From the NCBI GenBank assembly GCA_907163225.1, contig OU015322.1:1899001-1963000 (forward strand): a stretch of 64,000 nucleotides of DNA. The letters are read 5' to 3'. The stretch's first letter is position 1. Each line of letters starts with the position of its first letter. Shown here one piece after another: positions 37,968-46,940 of the stretch. Under the pieces are notes generated by a model. It saw nothing but the letters and a program-made list of their open reading frames with translations, was not told the DNA's origin and did no database searches. The DNA comes from an uncultured Rhodocyclaceae bacterium. Lineage in GTDB: Bacteria; Pseudomonadota; Gammaproteobacteria; Burkholderiales; Rhodocyclaceae. The position numbers and the translations under genes were made by a program.

Positions 37968-39296
37968 ATGAAAAAATTAGCTTGGTTGATTGTTTCTCCG
38001 TTCCTCGCTTCGCCGCTTTTTGCGACCGACCTGATGCAGGCTTATCGCGAGGCACAGGACAACGACCCGACATTTGCCGCTGCCCGTGCGACGCTCGATG
38101 CCGGCCAGGAAAAAATGCCGCAGGCCCGAGCCGGTTTGCTACCCAGCCTGACGCTCTCGGGCAACACGGTGTGGAACGAAAACGAGATCAGCCAGCACGG
38201 TGGCCCGACTATCACCAAGCCGCACTACAATTCCAACGGTTACCAGCTCACACTCTCCCAACCGCTGTTCCGCTGGCAAAACTGGGTTTCCTACGGCCAG
38301 TCCAAATTGCAGGTGGCGCAAGCCGAAGCAAATTTCGTCCAGGCCCGGCAGGACTTGATCCTGCGCGTTTCACAGGCTTACTTTGATGCAATCTACGCCG
38401 TCGAAAACCTGAAGGCGGTGCGAGCCAACAAGACTGCGATCGCCCAGCAACTGGAATCCGCCAAGAAAAATTTTGAGGTTGGCACCGCGACCATCACTGA
38501 CACGCACGAAGCGCAAGCACGCTACGATCTCGCCGCGGCGCAGGAAATTGCCGCCGAAAGCGATGTCGAGATCAGGCAACATGCCTTGCAAGCGATTATC
38601 GGCAAGATGCCGGGCCCACTTGCCACGACACGCAAGGATGCCGTGCTGACGACACCTCAGCCGAGCGACATGAATCAGTGGGTCGCGGCCGCCGAAAAAG
38701 ACAGCATTGCCGTTCAAGTCCAGCAGGCGGCCGCCGATATTGCCGCGCGCGAAGTCGACAAGCAGCGCGCCGGGCACTATCCGACCGTCGATCTGGTCGC
38801 CAATCAGGGGCACGCGAAGTCCTTTGCGGCAACGAGCACCGCGCTGATTGACACGGACTACCGGAATATCGGCGTACAGCTCAACATCCCGCTTTTCCAG
38901 GGCGGTCTGACCGTTTCTCGGGAACGCGAAGCTGCCGCCAACCGCATGGCCGCCCAATCTGGCCTTGATGCCGCACGACGCGGCGCCGCGCTGTCGGCTC
39001 GCCAGTATTATCTCGGTGTTTCCAACGGTCTGGCCCAGGTCAAGGCACTAAAGGCGGCGCTGGTTTCGTCACAATCGGCCCTTGACTCGAACAAGCTCGG
39101 CTATGAAGTCGGGGTGCGCATCAACATTGATGTGCTGAACGCAGAGAATCAGGTCTACGTCACCCGTCGCGATCTGGCCAAGGCAACGCTCGATACGCTG
39201 ATGTCGCAACTGCGCCTGAAAGCCTCAACCGGCGCGCTGGGCGAAGATGACGTGGCCCAGATCAACGCCCTGCTGGATTCGTCCACCGCTCAATAA
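37968..39296 (+). CDS. tolC: TolC family outer-membrane efflux channel
   Basis: 442 residues, signal peptide KKLAWLIVSPFLASPLFATD, then the two OEP repeats of TolC proteins: DLMQAYREAQDNDPTFAAAR near residue 17, YQLTLSQPLFRWQNWVSYGQ near 96, QDLILRVSQAYFDAIYAVEN near 133, and in the second half RNIGVQLNIPLFQGGLTVSR near 300 and YEVGVRINIDVLNAENQVYV near 380. Forms the trimeric outer-membrane exit duct for type I secretion and tripartite pumps. No inner-membrane partner is encoded nearby. Its last 35 bases overlap the end of waaA on the other strand. Confidence 0.95.
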   Translation: MKKLAWLIVSPFLASPLFATDLMQAYREAQDNDPTFAAARATLDAGQEKMPQARAGLLPSLTLSGNTVWNENEISQHGGPTITKPHYNSNGYQLTLSQPLFRWQNWVSYGQSKLQVAQAEANFVQARQDLILRVSQAYFDAIYAVENLKAVRANKTAIAQQLESAKKNFEVGTATITDTHEAQARYDLAAAQEIAAESDVEIRQHALQAIIGKMPGPLATTRKDAVLTTPQPSDMNQWVAAAEKDSIAVQVQQAAADIAAREVDKQRAGHYPTVDLVANQGHAKSFAATSTALIDTDYRNIGVQLNIPLFQGGLTVSREREAAANRMAAQSGLDAARRGAALSARQYYLGVSNGLAQVKALKAALVSSQSALDSNKLGYEVGVRINIDVLNAENQVYVTRRDLAKATLDTLMSQLRLKASTGALGEDDVAQINALLDSSTAQ

Positions 39297-40521
39297 GCGT
39301 CAAAATGCGTTGTGCCGCGCCCTGATGGGTGCGGGCAAATGATCCGGCGGCGGAGCGCATTTCAGACAATTCCGTTTTTTGGCTAAAAATCCGGTTGACC
39401 GTGGCAGCCAGCATTTCCGGGCTATCCACACGCTGGGCGGCGCCGGCAGCAATCGCATCCTCGGTTGCCTGCTTGAAATTGAAGGTATGCGGCCCGATCA
39501 GTACGGGGCATCCACAGGCCGCAGCTTCGATCAAGTTTTGCCCACCCAGCGGCAACAGGCTGCCACCAATAAAAGCCAGATCGGCCAGCGCGTAGTAAGC
39601 AGCCATTTCGCCCATGCTGTCGCCGAGCCAGACTTGGGTATCAGATTCAGGCATGCCAAGGCTGCGCCGGGCCAAACGCAAGCCCTGGCGCTGCAACAAA
39701 CCAGCCACTTCATCAAAGCGCTGCGGGTGACGCGGCACCACCACGAGCAGCACGTCAGGAACACACACCTGACGCCAGGCTTCGAGCACCAGTACCTCTT
39801 CACCTTCGCGCGTACTGGCGGCCAGCCAGATCGGGCGCTGGCCGACAAGCTTTTTCCATTCGCTACCAAGGGTTATTTTGTCGACCGGCGGCGGGACATC
39901 AAATTTCAGATTGCCGCACACCTCAACGGGACCTGCCCCTAACGCAGAAAGGCGTTCTGCATCCCCCGGCGTCTGAGCAGCCACGCCCGACAAGGCGGCA
40001 AATGCCGGCCGGACGAGCGCCGAAAACCGAGCGTAACCGCGTGCCGAGCGAAGCGACAGACGGCCATTGGCGAGGACCGTCGGCACCTTGTAGCGGCGGG
40101 CGCCAGCCAACAGATTCGGCCAGATCTCGGTTTCCATCAGCACCCCGAAGTCCGGGGAAAAGTGACGAAAAAAGCGGTCGACCGCACCCGGATAGTCGTA
40201 GGGCAAATAGGCTTGAATGACCTTGTCACCATAGACCTGCAGACCAGCCTCACGACCGGTTGGCGTCATACCGGTGAGCAGGATGCGATGCTCGGGCCAG
40301 CGCACCTGCAAACCTTCGATCAAGGGCTGGGCAGCGCGGGTCTCGCCGACCGAAACAGCGTGCACCCAGATCAGCTTTTCCGGTACTGACTGGCGATAGA
40401 AGCCATAGCGCTCGCCTAGATTCCGCAAGTATTCCGGCTGCTTTCGGCCACGCCAGAGCAGCCGCAACCAGATCAGCGGTGTCATCAGATAAAGCAGAAG
40501 CGAATAGAAAAACCGCGCCAT
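39262..40521 (-). CDS. waaA: 3-deoxy-D-manno-octulosonic acid transferase (Kdo transferase)
   Basis: Adds Kdo to lipid IVA in LPS core synthesis; GT30 family, membrane-anchored at the inner face. 419 residues with an N-terminal anchor FFYSLLLYLMTPLIWLRLLW. Motifs: WVHAVSVGETRAAQPLIEGL near 52, MTPTGREAG near 83, PDFGVLMETEIWPNLL near 123, PTVLANGRLSLRSARGYARF near 144, VVPRHPQRF near 270 and GGSLLPLGGQNLIEAAACG near 325. ATG at 40521 shares a base with the waaC stop. The 3' end overlaps tolC by 35 bases and contains an extended copy of the dispersed element. Confidence 0.96.
   Translation of the reverse strand: MARFFYSLLLYLMTPLIWLRLLWRGRKQPEYLRNLGERYGFYRQSVPEKLIWVHAVSVGETRAAQPLIEGLQVRWPEHRILLTGMTPTGREAGLQVYGDKVIQAYLPYDYPGAVDRFFRHFSPDFGVLMETEIWPNLLAGARRYKVPTVLANGRLSLRSARGYARFSALVRPAFAALSGVAAQTPGDAERLSALGAGPVEVCGNLKFDVPPPVDKITLGSEWKKLVGQRPIWLAASTREGEEVLVLEAWRQVCVPDVLLVVVPRHPQRFDEVAGLLQRQGLRLARRSLGMPESDTQVWLGDSMGEMAAYYALADLAFIGGSLLPLGGQNLIEAAACGCPVLIGPHTFNFKQATEDAIAAGAAQRVDSPEMLAATVNRIFSQKTELSEMRSAAGSFARTHQGAAQRILTLIERWTNPAGR
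39375..39404 (+). repeat. Dispersed GGTTGACCG element inside waaA
   Basis: TTTTTTGGCTAAAAATCCGG followed by TTGACCGTGG: a close match to the extended consensus though it lies in the waaA coding region, where the minus strand reads AATVNRIFSQK. Confidence 0.6.
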
Positions 40522-41474
40522 CAGGCGAGCACGCCCTGCAACTCGGCCATCACGGCCGCCGGGGCCGGAATCTGATCCTTGCCACCAAGGTTGCGACAAA
40601 AGCCGGCACCAAGAACACCAGTCAGACCGGGATCGGTTGCTGTGTAGAGCGCAACGGTCGGCACCTTCAAAGCCACCGCCAGATGAGTCAGCCCGGTATC
40701 GACGCCAATCGCCGCCTGCGCGCCCGCCAGCAACGAAGCCAACTCGGGAATGCTCATCGATGGCGCGGCGACGGCGCCCGGAATGCCGCTGGCAATGCGT
40801 CTGGCCCTTTCCCGCTCAATCGGGCTGCCGCCTGGCAACACCGCGCTGTAGCCGAGGGAATTCAATTGCTCGCCCAGTGCCAGCCAGTTTGCGTCAGGCC
40901 ACAGCTTGTCGTCGCGGCTGGTCGCCGTCAAAAAGACGGCATACGGCCGGTGGGGCAGCCAAGCAGCACTGGCCGGCGCAGCATCAATGCCGTAATCAGG
41001 TTCGCCCTCAAGCGAATAGCCAAGGGCAGCGGCCACCAAGCGACGGTTACGAACGACGGCGTGTAACTCTCGCGACACACTGAAATGCCTGTCGTAGAAG
41101 CGCGCCGCTAACGGCTCGCGGGCCGATTTTGCGGCGTACCCAAGCACCGGGCCACGCGCCTGACGGGCGAGCAGGGCACTCTTCAGCAAGCCCTGGGTAT
41201 CGATCACGGCGTCGTAGGTCTGCGCTTGCAGGCGATGCCGGAAATCGAGCAACTCCCGCCACATCGCGCCCTGCAACAAATGCTTGCGCCAGCGCCGGAC
41301 AGCAACGGGTATGACCTCGCCAACCCCCGAATGCAAGCGGGGTATGGCGGCAAAGCTTTCTTCGGCACACCAGTCGATCACCGCATCCGGACAATGATGC
41401 CGGATGTCATTAACCACCGGCAGGTTGTGGATAACATCGCCGAGCGAGGAAGTTTTCACGATCAGAATGCGCAT
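40521..41474 (-). CDS. waaC: ADP-heptose:LPS heptosyltransferase I
   Basis: GT9 enzyme adding the first L-glycero-D-manno-heptose to Kdo in the inner core; 317 residues. Start MRILIVKTSSLGDVIHNLPV is the classical N-terminus. WCAEESFAAIPRLHSGV near 35, DTQGLLKSALLARQARG near 92, VFLTATSRDDKLWPDANW near 177 and AAIGVDTGLTHLAVALKVPT near 258 (the G-x-D-T-G-x-x-H-x-A motif) match WaaC. Overlaps waaA by one base; both form an LPS-core pair divergent from the epimerase gene. A TATAAT on the minus strand at 41507-41512 may be its -10. Confidence 0.95.
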   Translation of the reverse strand: MRILIVKTSSLGDVIHNLPVVNDIRHHCPDAVIDWCAEESFAAIPRLHSGVGEVIPVAVRRWRKHLLQGAMWRELLDFRHRLQAQTYDAVIDTQGLLKSALLARQARGPVLGYAAKSAREPLAARFYDRHFSVSRELHAVVRNRRLVAAALGYSLEGEPDYGIDAAPASAAWLPHRPYAVFLTATSRDDKLWPDANWLALGEQLNSLGYSAVLPGGSPIERERARRIASGIPGAVAAPSMSIPELASLLAGAQAAIGVDTGLTHLAVALKVPTVALYTATDPGLTGVLGAGFCRNLGGKDQIPAPAAVMAELQGVLA

Positions 41475-41648
41475 CGGCAGATAAAATCACAACTTTCGAA
41501 GCCTTCATTATAAATGCCAGCTACGCGTCAGCCGCTCTCCATGCGGAAAACTGCCGAATAGCGGACGAAGCGCGACAACGCGCACGAATGTCATAAATCT
41601 AATGCTGCACTGCGATAAAATCTCACATCTTTCTTTCAAGGCACTCCC

Positions 41649-42656
41649 GTGAAAATTCTCGTTACCGGCGCCGCCGGCTTCATTGGCTCGACTGCCTCGC
41701 TGCGCCTTTTGGCACGCGGCGACGAGGTCGTCGGCCTCGACAACATGAACGATTACTACGAAGTCTCGCTCAAGGAAAACCGCCTCAAGCGCCTGACTTC
41801 CTTGCCCGGCTTCCGCTTCGTCAAGCTCGATGTAGCCGATCAAGCCGGCATGGAAAAACTATTCGCCGAAGAGAAATTCGACAAGGTCATCCACCTTGCC
41901 GCCCAGGCCGGCGTCCGCTATTCGCTGCAAAACCCGCACGCCTATATCGAGAGCAATATCGTTGGTTTCACCAATATTCTCGAAGGCTGCCGCCACAACA
42001 AGGTGCAACACCTGGTCTACGCCTCCAGCTCCAGCGTTTATGGTGGCAACACCAAGATGCCATTCTCCGAGCACGACAGCGTCGACCACCCGGTAAGCCT
42101 GTACGCCGCGAGCAAGAAGGCCAACGAGTTGATGGCGCACACCTACAGCCACCTCTTCGGCCTGCCGACAACCGGCCTGCGCTTCTTTACCGTTTATGGC
42201 CCTTGGGGCCGTCCGGACATGGCGTTGTTCCTGTTCACCAAGGCCATCCTCGAAGGCCGGCCGATCGACGTTTTCAACTACGGCAATATGCAGCGGGACT
42301 TCACCTACGTCGACGACATCATCGAAGGCGTCATCCGCGTGCTCGACAAGAATGCTGCGGTCAACGCCGAATATGACGCAATTTCGGCCGATCCGGCGAC
42401 CAGCAACGCGCCGTACCGCGTCTTCAACATCGGCAACAACAACCCGGTGCAATTGCTCGATTTCATCGGCGCCATCGAAAAAGCACTCAGCATGACCGCC
42501 GAAAAGCGTCTGTTGCCGCTGCAGGATGGCGATGTTCCGGCCACTTACGCCAACACCGATCTGCTCAACGACTGGGTCGGTTTCGTCCCGGGCACCCCCG
42601 TCCAGGAAGGCATCAACCGCTTTGTCGCCTGGTATCGTGACTATTACAAGGTTTAA
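41649..42656 (+). CDS. UDP-glucuronate 4-epimerase-like NAD-dependent epimerase
   Basis: Extended short-chain dehydrogenase of 335 residues making UDP-galacturonate from UDP-glucuronate for surface polysaccharide. Rossmann motif [20 protein letters not shown] at the start (GTG at 41649), [20 protein letters not shown] near 36, typical of the GAE/LspL group, catalytic SSSSVYGGN near 127 and YAASKKANE near 150, then [20 protein letters not shown] near 185 and [14 protein letters not shown]. The GRPDMA segment points to UDP-glucuronate rather than UDP-glucose. A TAAAAT at 41616-41621 is a candidate -10. Nine bases before glmS. Confidence 0.9.
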   Translation: MKILVTGAAGFIGSTASLRLLARGDEVVGLDNMNDYYEVSLKENRLKRLTSLPGFRFVKLDVADQAGMEKLFAEEKFDKVIHLAAQAGVRYSLQNPHAYIESNIVGFTNILEGCRHNKVQHLVYASSSSVYGGNTKMPFSEHDSVDHPVSLYAASKKANELMAHTYSHLFGLPTTGLRFFTVYGPWGRPDMALFLFTKAILEGRPIDVFNYGNMQRDFTYVDDIIEGVIRVLDKNAAVNAEYDAISADPATSNAPYRVFNIGNNNPVQLLDFIGAIEKALSMTAEKRLLPLQDGDVPATYANTDLLNDWVGFVPGTPVQEGINRFVAWYRDYYKV

Positions 42657-42665
42657 GGATTAGCT

Positions 42666-44489
42666 ATGTGTGGCATCGTCGCAGCAGCAGCCGGCAACAA
42701 CATCGTTCCCGTTCTCGTTGAAGGCCTGAAGAAGCTGGAATATCGGGGCTATGACTCGGCCGGTCTGGCCGTGATTGCAGGTGACAGCATCGAGCGCGTC
42801 CGCTCGGTTGGCCGCGTGGCCGAACTGGAAACTGCATCGGCCAGCACGCAAGCCGTCACCGGCATCGCCCACACCCGCTGGGCCACCCATGGCGTGCCCT
42901 GCGAGCGCAACGCCCACCCGCACGTTTCCGGCAGTATCGCCGTCGTCCACAACGGCATCATCGAAAATTATGAAATCCTGCGCACCGAGCTGACCGCTCA
43001 GGGCTACGTGTTCACCTCGGACACCGATACCGAAAGCATCGCCCACCTGATCGAAGCCACGCTCAAAAACGAGCCCGACCTCTTCAAAGCCGTACAGGCC
43101 GCCTGCCAGCGACTGGTTGGCGCCTACGCCATTGCCGTTATCGACCACACCCAACCCGGCAAAGTGATCGTCGCCCGTGAAGGCTCGCCCTTGCTGCTCG
43201 GCGTATCGGATACCGGCAACTACGCCGCCTCCGATGCCTCTGCCCTGCTGCAAGTCACCCGCAACATGGTCTATCTGGAAAACGGCGATATTGCCGAGTT
43301 GACCGCAGCAAACGTCAAAATCACCCGCCTCGATGGCACGCCGGTCAGCCGTCCGGTGCATGAATCCCAGCTCTCGGCCGCTGCCGTCGAACTCGGCAAC
43401 TACCAGCACTACATGCAGAAGGAAATCTTCGAGCAGCCGGAAGCGCTAGCCAACACGCTCGAAATCGTCGGCGGCAGCAAGACCATCCAGCCCGGCATTT
43501 TCGGCGCAGAAGCCGGCAACTTGCTGGCCGATGTCGACTCCATCCTGATCCTTGCCTGCGGCACCAGCAGCCACTCCGGCTACACCGCCCGCTACTGGCT
43601 CGAAGCCATTGCCGGCGTGCCGTGCAATGTCGAAATCGCCAGTGAATACCGCTACCGCACCTCGGTCGCCAACCCGCGCCAGCTGATCGTCGCCATCTCC
43701 CAGTCCGGTGAAACCGCCGACACGCTGGCCGCCCTGCGCCATGCCAAGAGCCTTGGCCAGACCAAGACGCTGGCCATCTGCAACGTGCCGGAGTCGGCCA
43801 TCGTCCGCGAATGCGCCCTGCGCTTCATTACCCGCGCCGGCCCGGAAATCGGCGTCGCCTCGACCAAAGCTTTCACCACCCAGCTCGCCGCGCTCTTCCT
43901 GCTCGTACTGGTCGCCGCCAAGGTCAAGAACCGTCTGACGGCCGAACAGGAAGCCGCCTACATTCACCAGCTTCGCCACCTGCCGGTCGCAGTCAACAAG
44001 GTGCTCGAGCTCGAAGACGAGATCAAGGCCTGGGCTCAGCGCTTTGCCGACAAGCATCACGCCCTTTTCCTCGGTCGCGGTCGCCACTACCCGATCGCCA
44101 TGGAAGGCGCGCTCAAGCTCAAGGAAATCTCCTACATCCACGCCGAAGCCTACCCGGCTGGTGAGCTCAAGCATGGCCCGCTGGCGCTGGTGGACAGCGA
44201 CATGCCGGTCATTTCGATTGCTCCAAACGACCAGTTGATCGACAAACTGAAATCCAATCTCAAGGAAGTTCAGGCGCGCGGCGGCGAACTGTATGTTTTT
44301 GCCGATGCCGACTCGGAAATTCCGGAATCGGATGGCGTCCATATCCTGCGTCTGCCGGAACACTACGGCGAACTGTCGCCGATCCTCCACGTCATTCCGC
44401 TGCAACTTTTGTCGTACCACGCCGCACTGGTCAAGGGCACGGACGTCGATAAACCGCGCAACCTGGCAAAGTCGGTCACCGTCGAGTAA
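42666..44489 (+). CDS. glmS: Glutamine-fructose-6-phosphate aminotransferase (isomerizing)
   Basis: First committed step to UDP-GlcNAc for peptidoglycan and LPS. 607 residues. Catalytic Cys at residue 2 after Met ([11 protein letters not shown]), glutaminase motifs [12 protein letters not shown] near 72 and HNGIIENYE near 97; SIS domains with [15 protein letters not shown] near 300, [19 protein letters not shown] near 345, and the C-terminal KSVTVE. Complete. No glmS ribozyme is expected or possible in the 9-base gap upstream. Confidence 0.97.
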   Translation: MCGIVAAAAGNNIVPVLVEGLKKLEYRGYDSAGLAVIAGDSIERVRSVGRVAELETASASTQAVTGIAHTRWATHGVPCERNAHPHVSGSIAVVHNGIIENYEILRTELTAQGYVFTSDTDTESIAHLIEATLKNEPDLFKAVQAACQRLVGAYAIAVIDHTQPGKVIVAREGSPLLLGVSDTGNYAASDASALLQVTRNMVYLENGDIAELTAANVKITRLDGTPVSRPVHESQLSAAAVELGNYQHYMQKEIFEQPEALANTLEIVGGSKTIQPGIFGAEAGNLLADVDSILILACGTSSHSGYTARYWLEAIAGVPCNVEIASEYRYRTSVANPRQLIVAISQSGETADTLAALRHAKSLGQTKTLAICNVPESAIVRECALRFITRAGPEIGVASTKAFTTQLAALFLLVLVAAKVKNRLTAEQEAAYIHQLRHLPVAVNKVLELEDEIKAWAQRFADKHHALFLGRGRHYPIAMEGALKLKEISYIHAEAYPAGELKHGPLALVDSDMPVISIAPNDQLIDKLKSNLKEVQARGGELYVFADADSEIPESDGVHILRLPEHYGELSPILHVIPLQLLSYHAALVKGTDVDKPRNLAKSVTVE

Positions 44490-44511
44490 AGCGCTCCGGG
44501 GAATATTTTGA

Positions 44512-44540
44512 TTTTGCCTGTTTTTTCCGGTTGACCGCAG
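44512..44540 (+). repeat. Dispersed GGTTGACCG element in the apaH leader
   Basis: TTTTGCC, spacer, T tract, CCGGTTGACCGCAG, ending two bases before the apaH ATG. No Shine-Dalgarno sequence is visible here, so the element replaces the normal ribosome-binding region; a TTG inside it (44531) could be an in-frame start. Confidence 0.7.
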
Positions 44541-44542
44541 CA

Positions 44543-45373
44543 ATGGCCACCTATGCCATCGGCGACATCCAGGGCTGCTACGACTCACTGCAGCGGCTGC
44601 TGGAGCGCTGCGCCTTCGATCCGAACGTCGACCGTCTCTGGCTGGTGGGCGATCTGGTCAATCGCGGGCCAAAATCACTGGAAACACTGCGCCTGATCAA
44701 GTCGCTGGGGCCATCGGCGATCACCGTCCTTGGTAATCACGACCTCTACCTCTTGATGGTCGCCGAAGGCGGCGCCAAATTTCGCGGCAAGGACGACACC
44801 TTGCAGGAGATTCTCGACGCCCCGGACTGCGCTGAGTTGCTCGACTGGCTGCGGCATCAGCCGCTTTGCCACACCGAAGGCGAATACTGCCTGGTGCACG
44901 CCGGACTATTGCCGCAATGGACAGCAAGCCGCGCTCGGGAACTGGCTCGGGAAGTCGAAGCAGCCTTGCAAGGCAAGGACTTTCGAAAATTTATCCAAAA
45001 CCTCTGGGGCAGCGAACCAGCGGGCTGGTCGGATGATCTGAAAGGCTGGCCACGGCTGCGCGTCATCGTCAATGCCATGACCCGAATGCGCTTCTGTACC
45101 CCCAAGGGCATCATGGATTTCAAGGTCAAAGGCAAACTGACCAACGCCCCCAAAGGCCACCTGCCCTGGTTCGACCTGGGCGATCGAAAAAGTGCCGATT
45201 CGGTGCTGGTTACCGGCCACTGGTCGGCGCTCGGCTTGAAAATTACGCCAAACCTGCTGGCACTCGACTCCGGTTGCCTGTGGGGAGGCCATTTGACTGC
45301 TGTTCGACTGGAAGACCGGCAAGTGTTTCAGGTGGATTGTTCACCAACGGAAGCCCTGCCGCCAAAGCGATAG
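44543..45373 (+). CDS. apaH: Symmetrical bis(5'-nucleosyl)-tetraphosphatase
   Basis: Cuts Ap4A into two ADP and, in E. coli, removes Np4 caps from RNA. Metallophosphatase fold, 276 residues. Metal motifs: YAIGDIQGCYDSLQRLL near residue 4 (GDxxG), LWLVGDLVNRGPKSLETLRL near 33 (GDxVxRG), TVLGNHDLYLL near 64 (GNH), LVHAGLLP near 120, and later ALDSGCLWGGHLTAV. The start at 44543 gives the family N-terminus MATYAIGD. Its last 131 bases overlap the 3' end of the acyltransferase on the other strand. Confidence 0.95.
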   Translation: MATYAIGDIQGCYDSLQRLLERCAFDPNVDRLWLVGDLVNRGPKSLETLRLIKSLGPSAITVLGNHDLYLLMVAEGGAKFRGKDDTLQEILDAPDCAELLDWLRHQPLCHTEGEYCLVHAGLLPQWTASRARELAREVEAALQGKDFRKFIQNLWGSEPAGWSDDLKGWPRLRVIVNAMTRMRFCTPKGIMDFKVKGKLTNAPKGHLPWFDLGDRKSADSVLVTGHWSALGLKITPNLLALDSGCLWGGHLTAVRLEDRQVFQVDCSPTEALPPKR

Positions 45374-46019
45374 CCTCGCGCGCTTCGGCCGCCACCTGCT
45401 TGCGGTCTTCACCGTTCAATCCCCGCACGGGCGTAGTAACCAGCCGGGCAATCAGGCGCTTGCGGCCAAGAATCGCCGCAGTACATTGGCCCATGGAAAT
45501 ATCACCGTCGTAACGCGGTGCCAGGCTGCGCCGTCCATCCAGTTCCCAGTACGAAATCGCCACCGGCAACACGGGGCGCCCGGCGGCCAGCGCCGGTTGG
45601 ATCAAGGCGGCATGAAAATGCAGCAGGCTGAGGCCGTCGGTCGTCGTTCCTTCCGGGAAAACGGCCACATGCTTGCCCTTGTCGAGAATTTCCGCGATCT
45701 GCTGATTGATCACCTTGGCATGCCCGCGACTGCCCCGCCGCAGAAACACGGTGTCGTTCTTTGCGGCCAGCCAGCCGATCAACGGCCAGTGCCGCACTTC
45801 TTCCTTCGAAACAAAAGCGGCTGGCAGGGCGGCGTTGATGACGTAGATGTCGATCCACGAAATATGGTTGGCGACAAGCAGCGCGCCAGGAACGGCATGC
45901 GTCAGGTCAGCCTCTACCTCAACACCCAGCGCATCGAGTAGGGCCGCCGACCAACTGGCTTTCAGGGCAAGACGCAGCCGCTCGCTGCACAGCGGAAAAA
46001 CGCACAGTGAAAAAAGCAC
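45243..46019 (-). CDS. PlsC-type 1-acyl-glycerol-phosphate acyltransferase (OlsA-like)
   Basis: LPLAT family acyltransferase with an HxxxxD motif NHISWIDIYVI near residue 51, and FPEGTTTDG near 123 as the glycerol-phosphate-binding motif; 258 residues from the GTG at 46019. A hydrophobic run continues upstream without a standard start (RIFRIALLVISG), so the true start may be earlier at an unusual codon. The C-terminal 43 residues lie antisense to apaH and look like read-through tail. Placed 3' of an OlsB-like gene: together they match the ornithine-lipid pair (OlsB N-acylates ornithine, OlsA adds the second chain), although a role in ordinary phosphatidate synthesis cannot be excluded. Confidence 0.82.
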   Translation of the reverse strand: MLFSLCVFPLCSERLRLALKASWSAALLDALGVEVEADLTHAVPGALLVANHISWIDIYVINAALPAAFVSKEEVRHWPLIGWLAAKNDTVFLRRGSRGHAKVINQQIAEILDKGKHVAVFPEGTTTDGLSLLHFHAALIQPALAAGRPVLPVAISYWELDGRRSLAPRYDGDISMGQCTAAILGRKRLIARLVTTPVRGLNGEDRKQVAAEAREAIALAAGLPLVNNPPETLAGLPVEQQSNGLPTGNRSRVPAGLA

Positions 46020-46084
46020 CCCGCTAATGACCAGCAGGGCGATACGAAAAATCCGGAAGGCGCGGATTGCTACGTTAGTCTGGC

Positions 46085-46846
46085 TCAGTCTTCTTGTCCC
46101 AGGTAATGCTTGGCATAACGGTTGGAAACCTTGGCCATCGGCATCAAAATCGGCAGGTCGGCCGTATTAAAATCAGGATCCCAAGCCGGTTCACCGCAGA
46201 TCCAGGCCCCGGCCCGCAGGTAACCCTTGATCAGTGGCGGCGTTTCGGCCGGGCGATCCTGCTGCAGGGCAGCCAGTGGCAGCGGGCAACGCGGGAAAAC
46301 GCGATACTCCTGAGGCCCGAGGTGATCGGCAGCGAGTCGATTATACAAGCTGGCCGCAGCGTGACCGCCATCCGCCATGCTGATCGAGGCGCAACCCATC
46401 AGGTAGTCGTAGCTGTTTTCGATCATGAACTGCGCCAGCCCCGACCACAGCAGGGTGATCGTTGCGCCGGTACGGTAGTCCGGATGGACGCAGGAGCGGC
46501 CGATTTCGACCAGCCGCGAGCGCAGATGCTGAAGTCGGGTCAGGTCAAATTCGTTTTCGGAGTAGTAGCCAACCTGACGGGCATTTTCCGGCGTCAGGAT
46601 GCGATAAGTACCGACGATCTCGCTGCTCTGCGCATCGCGCACGACGAGGTGCTGGCAGTACGGGTCATAAACGTCGTGGTCGACGCCCGGCGTGCGGCTC
46701 GGCAGATTGGCGCCCATTTCACCGGCAAACACACGGTAGCGCAGGCGCTGTGCTTCGAGAATATCGCTCTGGCTGCGGGCAAACCCTACAGCCAGGCTTC
46801 TCTTTTCTGGACGGCTGCGGCCCGCAGCCTTATGGATATTTTCCAT
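46085..46846 (-). CDS. olsB: OlsB-like L-ornithine N-acyltransferase (GNAT fold)
   Basis: 253 residues; AGGAGA precedes the ATG. Acyl-CoA/ACP N-acyltransferase fold of the hemolysin-like family: LEAQRLRYRVFAGEMGANLP near residue 30, HLVVRDAQSSEIVGTYRILT near 66, LVEIGRSCVHPDYRTGATIT near 110 (with the conserved E-x-G-R-S-C-V-H-x-x-Y-R), YLMGCASISMADGGHAAASL near 142. These match OlsB, which makes lyso-ornithine lipid from ornithine and 3-hydroxyacyl-ACP. Followed by the acyltransferase gene on the same strand, hence a likely olsBA operon. Confidence 0.85.
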   Translation of the reverse strand: MENIHKAAGRSRPEKRSLAVGFARSQSDILEAQRLRYRVFAGEMGANLPSRTPGVDHDVYDPYCQHLVVRDAQSSEIVGTYRILTPENARQVGYYSENEFDLTRLQHLRSRLVEIGRSCVHPDYRTGATITLLWSGLAQFMIENSYDYLMGCASISMADGGHAAASLYNRLAADHLGPQEYRVFPRCPLPLAALQQDRPAETPPLIKGYLRAGAWICGEPAWDPDFNTADLPILMPMAKVSNRYAKHYLGQED

Positions 46847-46940
46847 CTTTGTTCTCCTTGTATTCGTGGGGAACAAGTCTGGATGACCGTTGTTACATGC
46901 GCTTTGCCCAAAGATGACAGCGATATTTCAGCTCAAAAGC

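Noticed and set aside
42657-42665. glmS ribozyme
   Set aside because: Known from Gram-positive lineages, and the 9-base gap before glmS cannot hold it.
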